This document shows, piece by piece, positions 1 through 11,150 of a DNA stretch of 64,000 bases. The DNA comes from Streptomyces chrestomyceticus JCM 4735. Its GTDB lineage: Bacteria; Actinomycetota; Actinomycetes; Streptomycetales; Streptomycetaceae. Position 1 is the stretch's first letter. Every line of letters begins with the position of its first letter. The DNA lies in contig NZ_BHZC01000001.1 in assembly GCF_003865135.1 (NCBI RefSeq), forward strand, positions 2,790,001-2,854,000, read 5' to 3'. The position numbers were made by a program, and so were the translations under genes. The notes under the pieces were generated by a model, which had not been told where the DNA came from, did not search any database, and saw only the letters and a program-made list of their open reading frames with translations.

Positions 1-1
1 C

Positions 2-1099
2 ACGCTGGAAGCTCTCGGTCTCGGCCTCGCCCACCCTCACCCGGACCTGCCGCGGGAGCCGTCCCTGCCGGTGGCCGCGGGCCGCGCGGCTCTCGGTTAT
101 CCGGGGGCGGACACGTACGCCGGGCATCAGACCATGATGGGGGCCGACTGCAGCGGGGTGACGGTGGCCCGGCTCGCCGAGCACCTCGACGAGGTAGCCG
201 TGGCCCTGCGGGCGAACGGGCACGGCACGGACCGCCTCGACGGGCGTCCCTTGCTGGTGGTGGACAGGCGGATTCTCGTCCACGACAACCTGGAGGCGGA
301 CCCGGGCGTCAACTGGAACGTCTCCGGCTGCTTGGCGGACGTCTCGTTCGCGGACGTTCTCCGCATCGCCCAGGTGGTGCGCTCGGTGGCGCCCGTCGCC
401 CGGGTGATCGCCGTGGGCGGCCACGCCGACGCTCCGCTGCCCGCCTACGTACGGGAGGGCGCCCTCGGCACGGTCGGTCTGGACACCCCGGCGAGCGGCT
501 TCTACCGGAACGGCGGGCTGGCGGTGCAGCACCTCGGCGCACCGTTGGACCGGGGCCGCCGGCTGCCGGAGCTGGTGGCGGGCGCGGGTGTCCCCGTCAC
601 GCTCGTAGGCAAGGCCGCGGAGGTGCTGGCCTGCGACGCGGCGGTGCGCCGCCCTGCCGTGGGCACCACCGACGTCTTCGCGCTCACCCTCGACGCCCTC
701 CGCCGGGCTCCGGGCACGGCACTGATCGTCAGCAACGTCCAGGAGACCGACCTGGCGGGGCACCAACAGGACGCCCTCAGGTACGCCGCCGTGCTCCGGC
801 GGACCGATACGGGTCTGAGCACACTGCTGCCGTTGCTCTCCTCCCCCGGCGACCGTCTGATCGTCACCGGTGATCATGGCAACGACCCGGTGATCGGTCA
901 CGCCTGTCACACCCGGGAGTACGTCCCGGTGCTGATCCACCGCCCTGAGGCCGTCCGGCCGGACCGGCTGCCGACGGCCCGGACCTTGGCGGACGTGGGG
1001 GCCACAGCGGCGGTTGCCCTGGGGCTGGGTGCCACCGCCCTCGGCAGCGGCGCTCCACTCCTCAGGCCGGCGGCCGGATCGGCGGGTGTACCGACATGA
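2..1099 (+). CDS. Phosphopentomutase-like metalloenzyme, 5' truncated
   Basis: This is the 3' part of a gene that enters from the left edge; the frame is open from base 2, so the GTG at 71 is probably not the true start. The product belongs to the alkaline-phosphatase superfamily and resembles DeoB, which interconverts ribose-1- and ribose-5-phosphate. Visible motifs are GADTYAGHQTMMG near the start, a metal-binding DLAGHQQD segment around base 750, and the C-terminal TGDHGND followed by CHTREYVPVL, the usual metal-ligand block. The N-terminal catalytic residue lies outside the window. It could be a DeoB paralogue acting on another phosphosugar, so no symbol is given. The next gene, ffh, converges on it. 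Confidence 0.75.
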   Translation, partial: TLEALGLGLAHPHPDLPREPSLPVAAGRAALGYPGADTYAGHQTMMGADCSGVTVARLAEHLDEVAVALRANGHGTDRLDGRPLLVVDRRILVHDNLEADPGVNWNVSGCLADVSFADVLRIAQVVRSVAPVARVIAVGGHADAPLPAYVREGALGTVGLDTPASGFYRNGGLAVQHLGAPLDRGRRLPELVAGAGVPVTLVGKAAEVLACDAAVRRPAVGTTDVFALTLDALRRAPGTALIVSNVQETDLAGHQQDALRYAAVLRRTDTGLSTLLPLLSSPGDRLIVTGDHGNDPVIGHACHTREYVPVLIHRPEAVRPDRLPTARTLADVGATAAVALGLGATALGSGAPLLRPAAGSAGVPT

Positions 1100-1209
1100 C
1101 CGTACGGACGAGCCCCCGGCCGGGGCTCCGGCCAGGGGCTCGATCACACATCCAAACGCCGTGCACGGCCCCGGAGGCGGCGGGTGCCGCCCGGGGGCCG
1201 GTGCGGGCG

Positions 1210-2766
1210 TCAGCCCATGAACTTCTTGAACTCGTCGGGCAGTTCAAAGTTCTTCGCGTCGTCGCCCTGCGGCAGCCCCAGCGGATTGCCGGACTGTGCG
1301 GCCTCGCGGCGGGCGGCGGCTGCCTCTTCCTCGGCCTTCCGCTTCATCGGGTTGCCGCTCTTGCGCTTGCCCTTGGCCTGCTTCTGCTGCTTCTTCTTCT
1401 TGGCGCCGCCACCCATGCCCGGCATCCCCGGCATGCCAGGCATTCCCGGCATGCCGCCGCCCTGGGCCATCTTCGACATCATCTTGCGGGCTTCGAAGAA
1501 CCGCTCGACCAGGTTCTTGACCGCGCTGACGTCGACACCGGAGCCCTTGGCGATACGGGCGCGGCGCGAGCCGTTGATGATCGTCGGCTCCTGGCGCTCG
1601 GCCGGCGTCATCGACTTGATGATCGCGGCCGTACGGTCGACCTCACGCTCGTCGAGGTTGTTGATCTGCTCCTTCATCTGCCCCATGCCGGGCAGCATCC
1701 CGAGGAGCTTGGAGATGGAGCCCATCTTGCGGACCTGCTCCATCTGGGCCAGGAAGTCGTCGAGCGTGAAGTCCTTGCCCTTGCTGCTCGCCAGCTTCGA
1801 GGCCATCTTCTCGGCCTCTTGCTGGCTGAAGGTCTGCTCGGCCTTCTCGATCAGCGTGAGCATGTCGCCCATGCCGAGGATGCGGGACGCCATGCGGTCC
1901 GGGTGGAACGCGTCGAAGTCGTCCAGCTTCTCGCCGTTGGAGGCGAACATGATCTGCTTGCCGGTGACGTGCGCGATGGAGAGCGCGGCACCACCGCGGG
2001 CGTCGCCGTCCAGCTTGGAGAGGACCACGCCGTCGAAGCCGACGCCGTCGCGGAACGCCTCGGCGGTGTTGACCGCGTCCTGGCCGATCATCGCGTCGAC
2101 GACGAAGAGGACCTCGTCCGGCTTGACCGCGTCGCGGATGTCCGCGGCCTGCTGCATCAGTTCCTGGTCGATGCCGAGGCGGCCGGCGGTGTCGACGATG
2201 ACCACGTCGTGCTGCTTGGAGCGGGCGAACTCGATCGAGTCCTGAGCGACCTTGACCGGGTCGCCGACACCGTTGCCCGGCTCCGGCGCGAAGATGGCGA
2301 CGTCGGCGCGCTCGGCGACGACCGAGAGCTGGTTGACGGCGTTCGGGCGCTGCAGGTCACAGGCGACCAGCAGCGGGGCGTGGCCCTGCTGCTTGAGCCA
2401 GTTGCCGAGCTTTCCGGCGAGGGTCGTCTTACCGGCACCCTGCAGACCGGCCAGCATGATGACGGTCGGCGGGTTCTTGGCGAACCGCAGCCGGCGGGTC
2501 TCGCCGCCGAGGATGCCGACGAGCTCCTCGTTGACGATCTTGATGACCTGCTGGGCGGGGTTCAGCGCCTGGGAGACCTCGACGCCGGTCGCCCGCTCCT
2601 TGACCTGCTTGATGAAGGCGCGGACGACGGGCAGCGCGACATCGGCCTCCAGCAGGGCGATCCGGATCTCGCGCGCCGTGGCGTCGATGTCCGCCTCGCT
2701 CAAGCGGCCTTTGCCCCGGAGGTTTTTGAAAGTACTCGCCAAGCGGTCGGAAAGCGTATCGAACAC
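1210..2766 (-). CDS. ffh: Signal recognition particle GTPase Ffh
   Basis: Ffh (SRP54) binds signal sequences and 4.5S RNA and delivers ribosomes to FtsY at the membrane. The 518-residue protein has the N domain (residues 1-90), a G domain with Walker A GLQGAGKTT near residue 105 and the DTAGRLG motif, then the methionine-rich M domain. The M domain carries GMPG repeats and a basic tail rich in KKKK/QKQAKGKRK. The length is normal for Streptomyces. The start is GTG at 2766, with a GAGG motif about 13 bases upstream. It stands alone. Its receptor gene ftsY lies 9 kb away on the same strand. Confidence 0.97.
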   Translation of the reverse strand: MFDTLSDRLASTFKNLRGKGRLSEADIDATAREIRIALLEADVALPVVRAFIKQVKERATGVEVSQALNPAQQVIKIVNEELVGILGGETRRLRFAKNPPTVIMLAGLQGAGKTTLAGKLGNWLKQQGHAPLLVACDLQRPNAVNQLSVVAERADVAIFAPEPGNGVGDPVKVAQDSIEFARSKQHDVVIVDTAGRLGIDQELMQQAADIRDAVKPDEVLFVVDAMIGQDAVNTAEAFRDGVGFDGVVLSKLDGDARGGAALSIAHVTGKQIMFASNGEKLDDFDAFHPDRMASRILGMGDMLTLIEKAEQTFSQQEAEKMASKLASSKGKDFTLDDFLAQMEQVRKMGSISKLLGMLPGMGQMKEQINNLDEREVDRTAAIIKSMTPAERQEPTIINGSRRARIAKGSGVDVSAVKNLVERFFEARKMMSKMAQGGGMPGMPGMPGMPGMGGGAKKKKQQKQAKGKRKSGNPMKRKAEEEAAAARREAAQSGNPLGLPQGDDAKNFELPDEFKKFMG

Positions 2767-3213
2767 GGCGGTCGTCGATCCTCGGGGTCGGGGGCAGGGT
2801 CAAGTCGGCTTCTAGGGTATCCGCACAGGCAAGCAACGTGTCCCTGCCCGCCGGGGAAGGGCGCCGGGGCAGGCCCCCGTACGACGGCGGGCCCGGTGCG
2901 CAACCAGCGCGGGCGCCCCTTGCGCATCCCGCAGCACCCACCGTCTCACGGAGGCGCGGTGTCAGGAGAGCCCGTGCCGTCGACGGGAGCGGGACGGCGT
3001 GCGGAGGCGGGGCGGCCTGCGGGCGCCGTGCGGTCTGCGGAGGGGATCCGACCTGCGGAGGCGGTGCGGCCTGCCGAGACGGTGCGGCCTGCGGAGGCAT
3101 TCCCGTCTGTGGCGATGATCCCCGTGTTGTTGATCTTGCTGGTTCCGGAGTCCGGGCCCGCATCGGGCACGGCATCGGTGCTCCGCCCCGCACCGGGCAG
3201 GCGGCCTGCGTGG
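2767..3213. other. Gene-poor gap between ffh and glnD
   Basis: About 450 bases with no convincing gene. The leftward part must carry the ffh promoter. Most of the middle is a degenerate tandem repeat (listed separately). A short minus-strand frame runs through the repeat as a six-residue periodic peptide, but it has no ribosome site or recognisable domain and is not called. Confidence 0.6.
2999..3106. repeat. Six degenerate 18-bp tandem units
   Basis: Consecutive 18-base units start at 2999, 3017, 3035, 3053, 3071 and 3089. The consensus is close to CTGCGGAGGCGGTGCGGC. Units 3 and 4 (3053-3088) differ at only two positions; units 1, 2 and 5 are more diverged. The period is a multiple of three. 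The array lies just downstream of glnD and upstream of ffh. Confidence 0.8.
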
Positions 3214-5856
3214 CTACTTCAAGGCGTTCTCCACCGTCCGTGCCACTTCCACGGCCACCTCGTCTGCCAGGGGGGCTCCCTTCTCGTCCGTGACGTAGAA
3301 CGCATCCACCGCGTTCGCTCCCAGCGTGCTCACATGGGCGCTGCGTACGGTGACCCGCGCGGACTCCAGTGCGCGGCCGATCCGGTGCAGCAGTCCCTGG
3401 GCGTCCTGGGCCCGTACCTCGATCACGGTTGCCAACTGCGAGGAGCCGGAGGCGACCGTCACCCGGGGCGGCGGGGCCTGCATTCCGCGCGAGCGGCGCG
3501 CGTACGCCTGCTCGCGCTCGGCCAGCCGGGCCGACACGTCCAGCGAACCGTCCAGGGCCCGTACGAGGTCCGCCCGCAGCCGTACGGTCTGCGGGAGAGA
3601 GCCGTATTCGGCGGCCACTCGCCAGCTCAGCAGCAGCACCGGCCCCTCGCCGCCGGGATCGACGCTGCGCAGGTCCGCGGCGCGGACGGTCAGGCGGTGC
3701 ATGGCGAGGACGCCCGCTGCGGCAGGCAGCACGCCGGGCTGGTCCGGTACGGCCATCAGCAGTTCGACGCCCACCGGCTCCGGATCCGGATCCGGAGCTG
3801 CCGCGGCGCCCGGACCTGCGACGGGACCGGTGGGCGGGTCCGTTTCGCCGTGGCCCTCCGCCCGGGTGCGCAGGGTGAGGACCGGGCCTCCGGTACGCCA
3901 CGCCTCGACGGCCAGGCGCTCCTGCTCGGCGGTCGGCTCGTCCGCCGGGCGTCCTTGTGGTGCGGTCTCCCCCGCCAGCCGCGCCGTGACGCGTTTCACC
4001 AGATCGGCGACGAGCGACCCACGCCAGGCGCTCCAGGCCGCGGGTCCGGTCGCCAGTGCGTCGGCCTCGGTGAGGGCATGCAGCAGTTCCAGCGTGCCGG
4101 TACTGCCCACCGTGTCCGCGACCGCCTCGATCGTCGCCGGATCGGACAGGTCCCGGCGGGTGGCCGTCTCGATGAGCAGCAGATGGTGCCGTACGAGCGT
4201 GGCGATCACCGTCACGTCCCGGGCGTCGAAGCCGATCCTGGCCGCCATGTCCCGGGCGATCGTCTCGCCGGAGACGGAGTGGTCACCGGGCCAGCCCTTG
4301 CCGATGTCGTGCAGCAGAGCCGCGATCAGCAGCAGGTCGGGGCGGTGCACGCGGCGGGTGAGCGCCGCGGCGCGGACGGCCGTCTCGATCAGGTGCCGGT
4401 CGACGGTCCAGCGGTGCACGGCGTTGCGCTGCGGACGACAGCGCACCCGCTCCCAATCGGGCAGCAGCCAGGTGACGATCCCTTCCGCCTCCAGCGCCTC
4501 CCAGACGGGTACGGTCTGTGCGCCCGCGCCCAGCAGGGTGACCAGTTGTTCGCGTGCCTCGGCCGGCCACGGCACGGGCAGGGGCCGGGTGGCGGCACCC
4601 GTCCGCAGTCGGCGCACGGCGTGCAGGGACAGCGGCAGTCCGGCCTGCGCGGCGGCGGCAGCGGCGCGCAGGGGAAGCACCGGGTCGCGGTCCGGCCGCG
4701 CCGTCCGCGCCAGGACGGCTTCGCCGTCCAGTTCGACCACGCCCTCGGCGAGCGGAGACCGCTCTCCCCGCCCCGGCCCGCCTCCGGCCGTACGGCCCCG
4801 CAACAGCCCGCGCAGTACGGGGCGTACGGACCGGGACCGCAGCACCCGCCCGACTTCACGCCAGGTGACGTCGCTCGCGTACGAGATGGTGCGGGCGGAT
4901 TCGTAGACCTGCCGCAGCAGTACGTCCGCATCCAGTACACCGAGCGCTTCGGCCACCTGGTCCTGTTCCTGCAGAGAGAGCCGGTCGGTGGCGCGGCCGG
5001 TTGTCAGGTGCAGCGCGTCGCGTACGTCCAGCAGGCGGGTGCGGGCTGCCTCCAGTCCCTCGCGCGGTGCGTCGGCCAGCCAGGAGGCGGCGACCGCCCG
5101 CAGCGCGGTGGCGTCCCGCAGCCCGCCCCGGGCCTCCTTCAGGTCCGGCTCCAGGAGGTACTGCAACTCGCCTTGGCGGTCGGCGCGTTCGCGGCTGATC
5201 TCGCGCAGCTCCGGCAGGCGTTTGGGGGCCTGTTCGCGCCAGTCGGCCAACGCGGTGCCGCGCAGGGCGCCGGTCAGTTCCGGGTCGCCGGCCAGGTGGC
5301 GGGCGTCCAGCAGACCGAGCTGGACCTTGACGTCGTCGCGAGCGGCTTTGCGGGCCTCGGCGGGCGTCCGTACCGAGTGGTCCAGGGCGAGGCCCAGGTC
5401 CCATACGGGGTACCAGAGCCGGTCGGCGAGTTCGGCCACCGTGCGGGCGCCGGCTTTGCCGTCGTGGAGCAGGAGCAGGTCCAGGTCGCTGCGGGGGGAG
5501 AGTTCGCCGCGGCCGTAGCCGCCGACGGCGACCAGCGCGATGCCGGAGCCGGTGCGGCCGGCCGCGCGCTCGAACAGACCGGCCAGCCAGTCGTCGGTGA
5601 GCCGGGCGAGGGCGGCCCGGCGCGCAGCCCCTTCCTGGCCCGTGTCCTGCAGAAGCCGCAGCCGGTCCGAGGCGTAGCTGTCTTTACTGTCCGCGGAGGC
5701 CGGGGGCGGGGGCGGGTCCTGCGGGCTGTCCGGTGCTTCCGTGAAGGCGGTGGTCGCGTCCGCTGCCTGGCTCGTGGCGGCGTTCGGCCCGGCCGCTCCG
5801 GCACCGGCGGCGCGCTGGTCGCCGTCCTCCGCCGTCTTCCGCACGCTCTCGCTCAA
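3214..5856 (-). CDS. glnD: [Protein-PII] uridylyltransferase/adenylyltransferase GlnD
   Basis: GlnD modifies the PII protein according to glutamine level; in Streptomyces the modification is adenylylation of GlnK. The 880-residue protein has a nucleotidyltransferase motif GGYGRGELSPRSDLDLLLLH at about residues 112-131, a GlnD linker domain, an HD phosphohydrolase motif ALLHDIGKGWPGDH in the middle, and two C-terminal ACT domains. The first 60 residues are low-complexity, rich in Ala, Pro, Asp and Ser, and look poorly conserved. The start is TTG at 5856, with AAGGAG nine bases upstream. It is the third gene of amtB-glnK-glnD, separated from glnK by 290 bases that include a hexanucleotide repeat. 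Confidence 0.95.
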   Translation of the reverse strand: MSESVRKTAEDGDQRAAGAGAAGPNAATSQAADATTAFTEAPDSPQDPPPPPASADSKDSYASDRLRLLQDTGQEGAARRAALARLTDDWLAGLFERAAGRTGSGIALVAVGGYGRGELSPRSDLDLLLLHDGKAGARTVAELADRLWYPVWDLGLALDHSVRTPAEARKAARDDVKVQLGLLDARHLAGDPELTGALRGTALADWREQAPKRLPELREISRERADRQGELQYLLEPDLKEARGGLRDATALRAVAASWLADAPREGLEAARTRLLDVRDALHLTTGRATDRLSLQEQDQVAEALGVLDADVLLRQVYESARTISYASDVTWREVGRVLRSRSVRPVLRGLLRGRTAGGGPGRGERSPLAEGVVELDGEAVLARTARPDRDPVLPLRAAAAAAQAGLPLSLHAVRRLRTGAATRPLPVPWPAEAREQLVTLLGAGAQTVPVWEALEAEGIVTWLLPDWERVRCRPQRNAVHRWTVDRHLIETAVRAAALTRRVHRPDLLLIAALLHDIGKGWPGDHSVSGETIARDMAARIGFDARDVTVIATLVRHHLLLIETATRRDLSDPATIEAVADTVGSTGTLELLHALTEADALATGPAAWSAWRGSLVADLVKRVTARLAGETAPQGRPADEPTAEQERLAVEAWRTGGPVLTLRTRAEGHGETDPPTGPVAGPGAAAAPDPDPEPVGVELLMAVPDQPGVLPAAAGVLAMHRLTVRAADLRSVDPGGEGPVLLLSWRVAAEYGSLPQTVRLRADLVRALDGSLDVSARLAEREQAYARRSRGMQAPPPRVTVASGSSQLATVIEVRAQDAQGLLHRIGRALESARVTVRSAHVSTLGANAVDAFYVTDEKGAPLADEVAVEVARTVENALK

Positions 5857-6112
5857 CTCAGGCGCTCCTTGGTCATGTCGGCCCCCAGATACCGAATCTT
5901 CAAAGGCCCCGCCCTCGCGCTCCTACTCGCGCTCCTCCACCCGTGGCGGGTACGGCTCTGCAAGAACGCGAGCAGGGACGGGCGCTGGAGCAGGGGCAAG
6001 GGCAGCGGCGGAGGTGGACTCAGGAGGTGGGACCCGCAGCCGGTACTCGGAGCCGACGGCCAGGACGCCCCGCCCCGGCCCATTCCATCCCCGCTGCCCC
6101 GGACCCGCGTCG

Positions 6113-6146
6113 GCACCCGCACCCGCACCCGCACCCGCACCCGCAC

Positions 6147-6147
<1 letters not shown>
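6113..6147. repeat. Hexanucleotide (GCACCC)n simple repeat
   Basis: Nearly six perfect GCACCC units run up to the glnK stop codon in the glnK-glnD gap. Such a tract can change copy number by slippage. It lies outside both coding sequences but inside the presumed operon transcript. Confidence 0.85.
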
Positions 6148-8023
<1,876 letters not shown>

Positions 8024-8437
8024 CGGCGTCTCCTGTCGTCGATGCGGCCCGTGCGGGCGTGGTTCCGGGTGGGCCGACTTTCGCCACGAGGTTGTCGCAG
8101 CACCGTTTCGGCCATGACCCGTCGGTGTTTCCCCACGGTGACGAAGCCCTCGTCAGTGTTACGCCCCCATGAACTCCGAGATCAGCCCGCCACGCCCGGT
8201 ACCTCCCGCAACCCACCGAAACGACGACGTCCGAACCGGACCGCCGCACCTCGCCCGTACCGGACGCCCCGCTCCCGGCCACCCGCTGCCCCACCCACAA
8301 AGCCGACCGCGGCTGTCACCCGTTTGACCTGGCGTGGGGGAGCCGAGTCGAGCTGTACGGGGTGACGGGCCGCGGCCGGGGTCTGTGGAGATGCGGTCGA
8401 AGAAACGGGGCGGGAAGGGGGCGGTCCGGGGGTGCGG
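8024..8437. other. Intergenic region between nsdA and amtB
   Basis: This 414-base gap holds the amtB promoter with its GlnR boxes and the 3' flank of nsdA. I saw no further gene and no clear terminator hairpin with a T-run. Confidence 0.6.
8105..8142 (-). promoter_or_regulatory. Tandem GlnR boxes upstream of amtB
   Basis: Read on the minus strand, 8127-8142 is GTCAC-CGTGGG-GAAAC, a perfect match to the GlnR consensus gTnAc-n6-GaAAc. A second, weaker copy (GGGTC-n6-GAAAC) lies at 8105-8119. The two boxes are offset by 22 bp, two helical turns, as in characterised Streptomyces GlnR promoters. This predicts GlnR activation of amtB-glnK-glnD. Confidence 0.8.
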
Positions 8438-9949
8438 TCAGACGGCCTCCACGCCGGTTTCCGGCAGTTGCTGGGCCAGTTCGTCGCTGAGCTGGATCAC
8501 TTCGGCCACGCTCTCGAAGTTCCGCGCCGCGGTGTCCACGGTCTTGCGCAGCCGGGTGTTGACCCGTTCCGAGCGGACCTTCTTCGCCAGCGGTATGGCC
8601 TGCTGCGCCAGGACGGCGCACTGCTCCGGCTCCTTCTGGAGCAGGTGCACCGTCGCCATCCCGATCAGATTGAGCGCGTACGAACGCTGGTGCTCCCGGT
8701 CCTGCGAGAAGAGCTCCACCGCCCGCTGCATCACGGGGTTGGCGAGGGAGGCGTAGGTCGGGCTGCGCCCGGCCACGTAGGCGAGGTCGCGGTAGGAATG
8801 GGCGTTCTCCGCGTTCAGCTCGGCCTCCGAGAAGAAGCGGATCCAGTCCGGCTCGGGGTCGCCGGGCGACGCGTCGCCGAAGGTGTCCTCGGCCATCCGC
8901 ACGGCGCGTTTGACCTTGCTCGGCTGGCCCATGCTCGCGTACGCCCGCGCCTCCATCGCATACAACATCGCCTGCGTACGGGGCGTGGCCGATTCGCGGC
9001 TGCCGTACTGCGCGAGGTGGATGAGCTCCAGTGCGTCGTCCGGGCGGTCCAGGTGGATCATCTGGCGGCTCATGCTGGAGAGGATGTACGAGCCCAGCGG
9101 GCGGTCACCGGCCTCCTTGGAGGCGTGCAGGGCGAGCACGAAGTACTTCTGCGCCGTGGGTTGCAGGCCGATGTCGTAACTCATCCACCCGGCCAGTTCG
9201 GCCAGTTCGGCGGCGACCTTGAACAGCCGCTTGGAGACCTCTTCGCTCTGCGGTTCCTGCAGCAGGTCGGTGACCTCGTGGAGCTGTCCGACAACCGCCT
9301 TGCGGCGCAGTCCGCCGCCGCACTGGGCGTCCCACTGGCGGAACATCACGGTCGTTGACTCCAACAGGTCCAGCTCCGGGGTGGACAGCCGGTTGGAGCG
9401 CCGGGAACGCTCCTGGGACGCCTGCTGCGCGGCGGACGCCTGGCCCGGCGAGACCGGCACCAGCCAGCGCTGCATCGGCTCGATGAGGGCGGGCCCGGCG
9501 GCCAGCGCCAGCGAGGTGCCCAGGAAGCCGCGGCGCGCCAGCATCAGGTCGCTGCGGGAGAACTCGCTGATCAGCGAGACGGTCTGGGGGCCGGCCCAGG
9601 GCAGGTCGACGCCGGAGACGGACGGGGACTGGTGCGCGGAACGCAGGCCGAGGTCCTCGATGCCGACCACGCACCCGAACCGCTCCGAGAACAGCTCGGA
9701 GAGGATGCGCGGGATGGGCTCGCGCGGCTGCTCGCCGTCGAGCCAGCGCCGTACCCGCGAGGTGTCGGTACTGATGTGGTGCGCGCCCATCTGGCGGGCG
9801 CGCCGGTTGACCTGCCGTGCCAGCTCGCCCTTCGACCAGCCGCTGCGCACGAACCATGAGCCCAACGGTTCGTTGGGGCGCTTGTCAGCGCCGGTGCCGC
9901 CACTGCCGCCCACTGGAACGCCCCCATTCCGATTGCTGCCTTGCTTCAC
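8438..9949 (-). CDS. nsdA: NsdA, negative regulator of sporulation and antibiotic production
   Basis: A 503-residue cytoplasmic regulator. Disruption of its S. coelicolor homologue increases antibiotic production and sporulation. The N-terminus carries a DNA-binding-like segment (SWFVRSGWSKGELARQVNRR, about residues 31-50), followed by TPR-like alpha-helical repeats through the middle and C-terminus (for example HASKEAGDRPLGSYILSSMS). The position next to amtB matches the S. coelicolor order (recalled). The start is GTG at 9949. The gene is preceded by an unusually long non-coding stretch, where its promoter must lie. Confidence 0.93.
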   Translation of the reverse strand: MKQGSNRNGGVPVGGSGGTGADKRPNEPLGSWFVRSGWSKGELARQVNRRARQMGAHHISTDTSRVRRWLDGEQPREPIPRILSELFSERFGCVVGIEDLGLRSAHQSPSVSGVDLPWAGPQTVSLISEFSRSDLMLARRGFLGTSLALAAGPALIEPMQRWLVPVSPGQASAAQQASQERSRRSNRLSTPELDLLESTTVMFRQWDAQCGGGLRRKAVVGQLHEVTDLLQEPQSEEVSKRLFKVAAELAELAGWMSYDIGLQPTAQKYFVLALHASKEAGDRPLGSYILSSMSRQMIHLDRPDDALELIHLAQYGSRESATPRTQAMLYAMEARAYASMGQPSKVKRAVRMAEDTFGDASPGDPEPDWIRFFSEAELNAENAHSYRDLAYVAGRSPTYASLANPVMQRAVELFSQDREHQRSYALNLIGMATVHLLQKEPEQCAVLAQQAIPLAKKVRSERVNTRLRKTVDTAARNFESVAEVIQLSDELAQQLPETGVEAV

Positions 9950-11150
9950 TGCGCCGCGTCATCGCTTCGCATCGCCGCTCTTCGCCGCTTCCGAGTTTCT
10001 TTTCCATACGTCCGCTAATACGGTCCGGACCGCCCCGGTGCCTCATTGCGCCGGCGCGGAGTCTTTGCCGCGGCCGCCGTGCCGGTCCGGTGCGGTACGT
10101 GGAGGGTGCCGCCCCGCCGGTGCCCGGCCGCCGTGTGGCCGCTGCGGCCGGTTGCCGCGCCGCCGCGCCCACGTCGTGGGATTGCTGTCGTTCGAGCCGA
10201 TGTTCCGGTGCTGCTGTCGTTGCCGTACTGCCGAATGCTCCGGTACTGCCGATGTTCCGGTACCGCTGTCGTCCCGGTATTGCTGTCGCTCCGGTACTTC
10301 CGCTCGCCCTACGGTGGTCCGCCGGTCCCGGAGGACCGGTCGTCCCGTAGAGCCGTCGGCCCTACGGGGTGCGCCGGTACGACCGGTCGTCGGCGCCGAT
10401 GCTCCGGTCTTCGGCACTTCGCGTCCGTGTCGCTTCGCGATACTTCCCGTTCTGCTGCTTCCTGCGTCTGCCGGTCCGGCGTGTCCTGCCGCCGGCCCGC
10501 GTGTGCTGTTCGTCGTGCCCGGCCCCGCTCGACCGGTGACACCTGCGTGTTCCGTACCGCTGGTCCTGCTGCTGCCGCTTCTCCGCCGTGCCGGCCCGTC
10601 GCCGCTCTTCGTCGCCGTCGCGCCTCGGTACCGCGCCACCGCGCTGTTCGCACTCCGTTCCGCACGGCCGTCCTGCCGCTGTGCGTCGCGGCCGCGTCCC
10701 GTGAATCTGCCACAGGTTGCCGTTGAACCTCCCACAGGATGCCGTCTGTTGCGGCGACCGGTACGGGATGGACCTACCCGACCACGGAATTGAGCCAACC
10801 CGATTCGGGAGGGTTCACCCGCCGGTGCGTTGCCTCCGGCATACCCACACCCGAGGCGTCCCGCCCCAGGCAGTGCACCGAAAGTAATCCTACGATCACG
10901 CCCACGGCGAGGGCGATCCGCTAAACGCCACCATTCGCCACCCCTTTGAATGAACTCCCCGACCGGTCCTCGCGATTGACTTGACACAGGTCGAGAGGAG
11001 ACGGACGGAAAGGAGCGCGCACGGGCGCGCGTCGCGCGCCGCACCACCCACCGCACCACAACGCGCCACGGAAACCGACCTCTCCTGATGGAGCGTCACA
11101 CCTTCGCTCCGACACGTAACCACTGGCACGTACCACCCGTTGGAGGAGGC
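9950..11150. other. 1.2-kb non-coding gap with degenerate repeats upstream of nsdA
   Basis: No frame here has credible protein features. Long minus-strand frames read as Arg/Gly/Thr-rich low-complexity sequence without domains. Between about 10195 and 10310 short degenerate units built on CCGGTACTGC, TGTTCCGG and GCTGTCGT recur. The right end near 10969-11000 is more AT-rich (ATTGACTTGACACAGG) and could hold promoter elements for the rightward gene at 11151. The left end must hold the nsdA promoter. Confidence 0.5.

Noticed and set aside
2946..3170. A minus-strand frame reading six-residue repeats next to glnD
   Set aside because: It follows only from the 18-bp DNA repeat; no ribosome site or homology.
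10043..11059. A 338-residue minus-strand frame upstream of nsdA
   Set aside because: Arg/Gly/Thr-rich low-complexity translation with no domain and no ribosome site; treated as non-coding.
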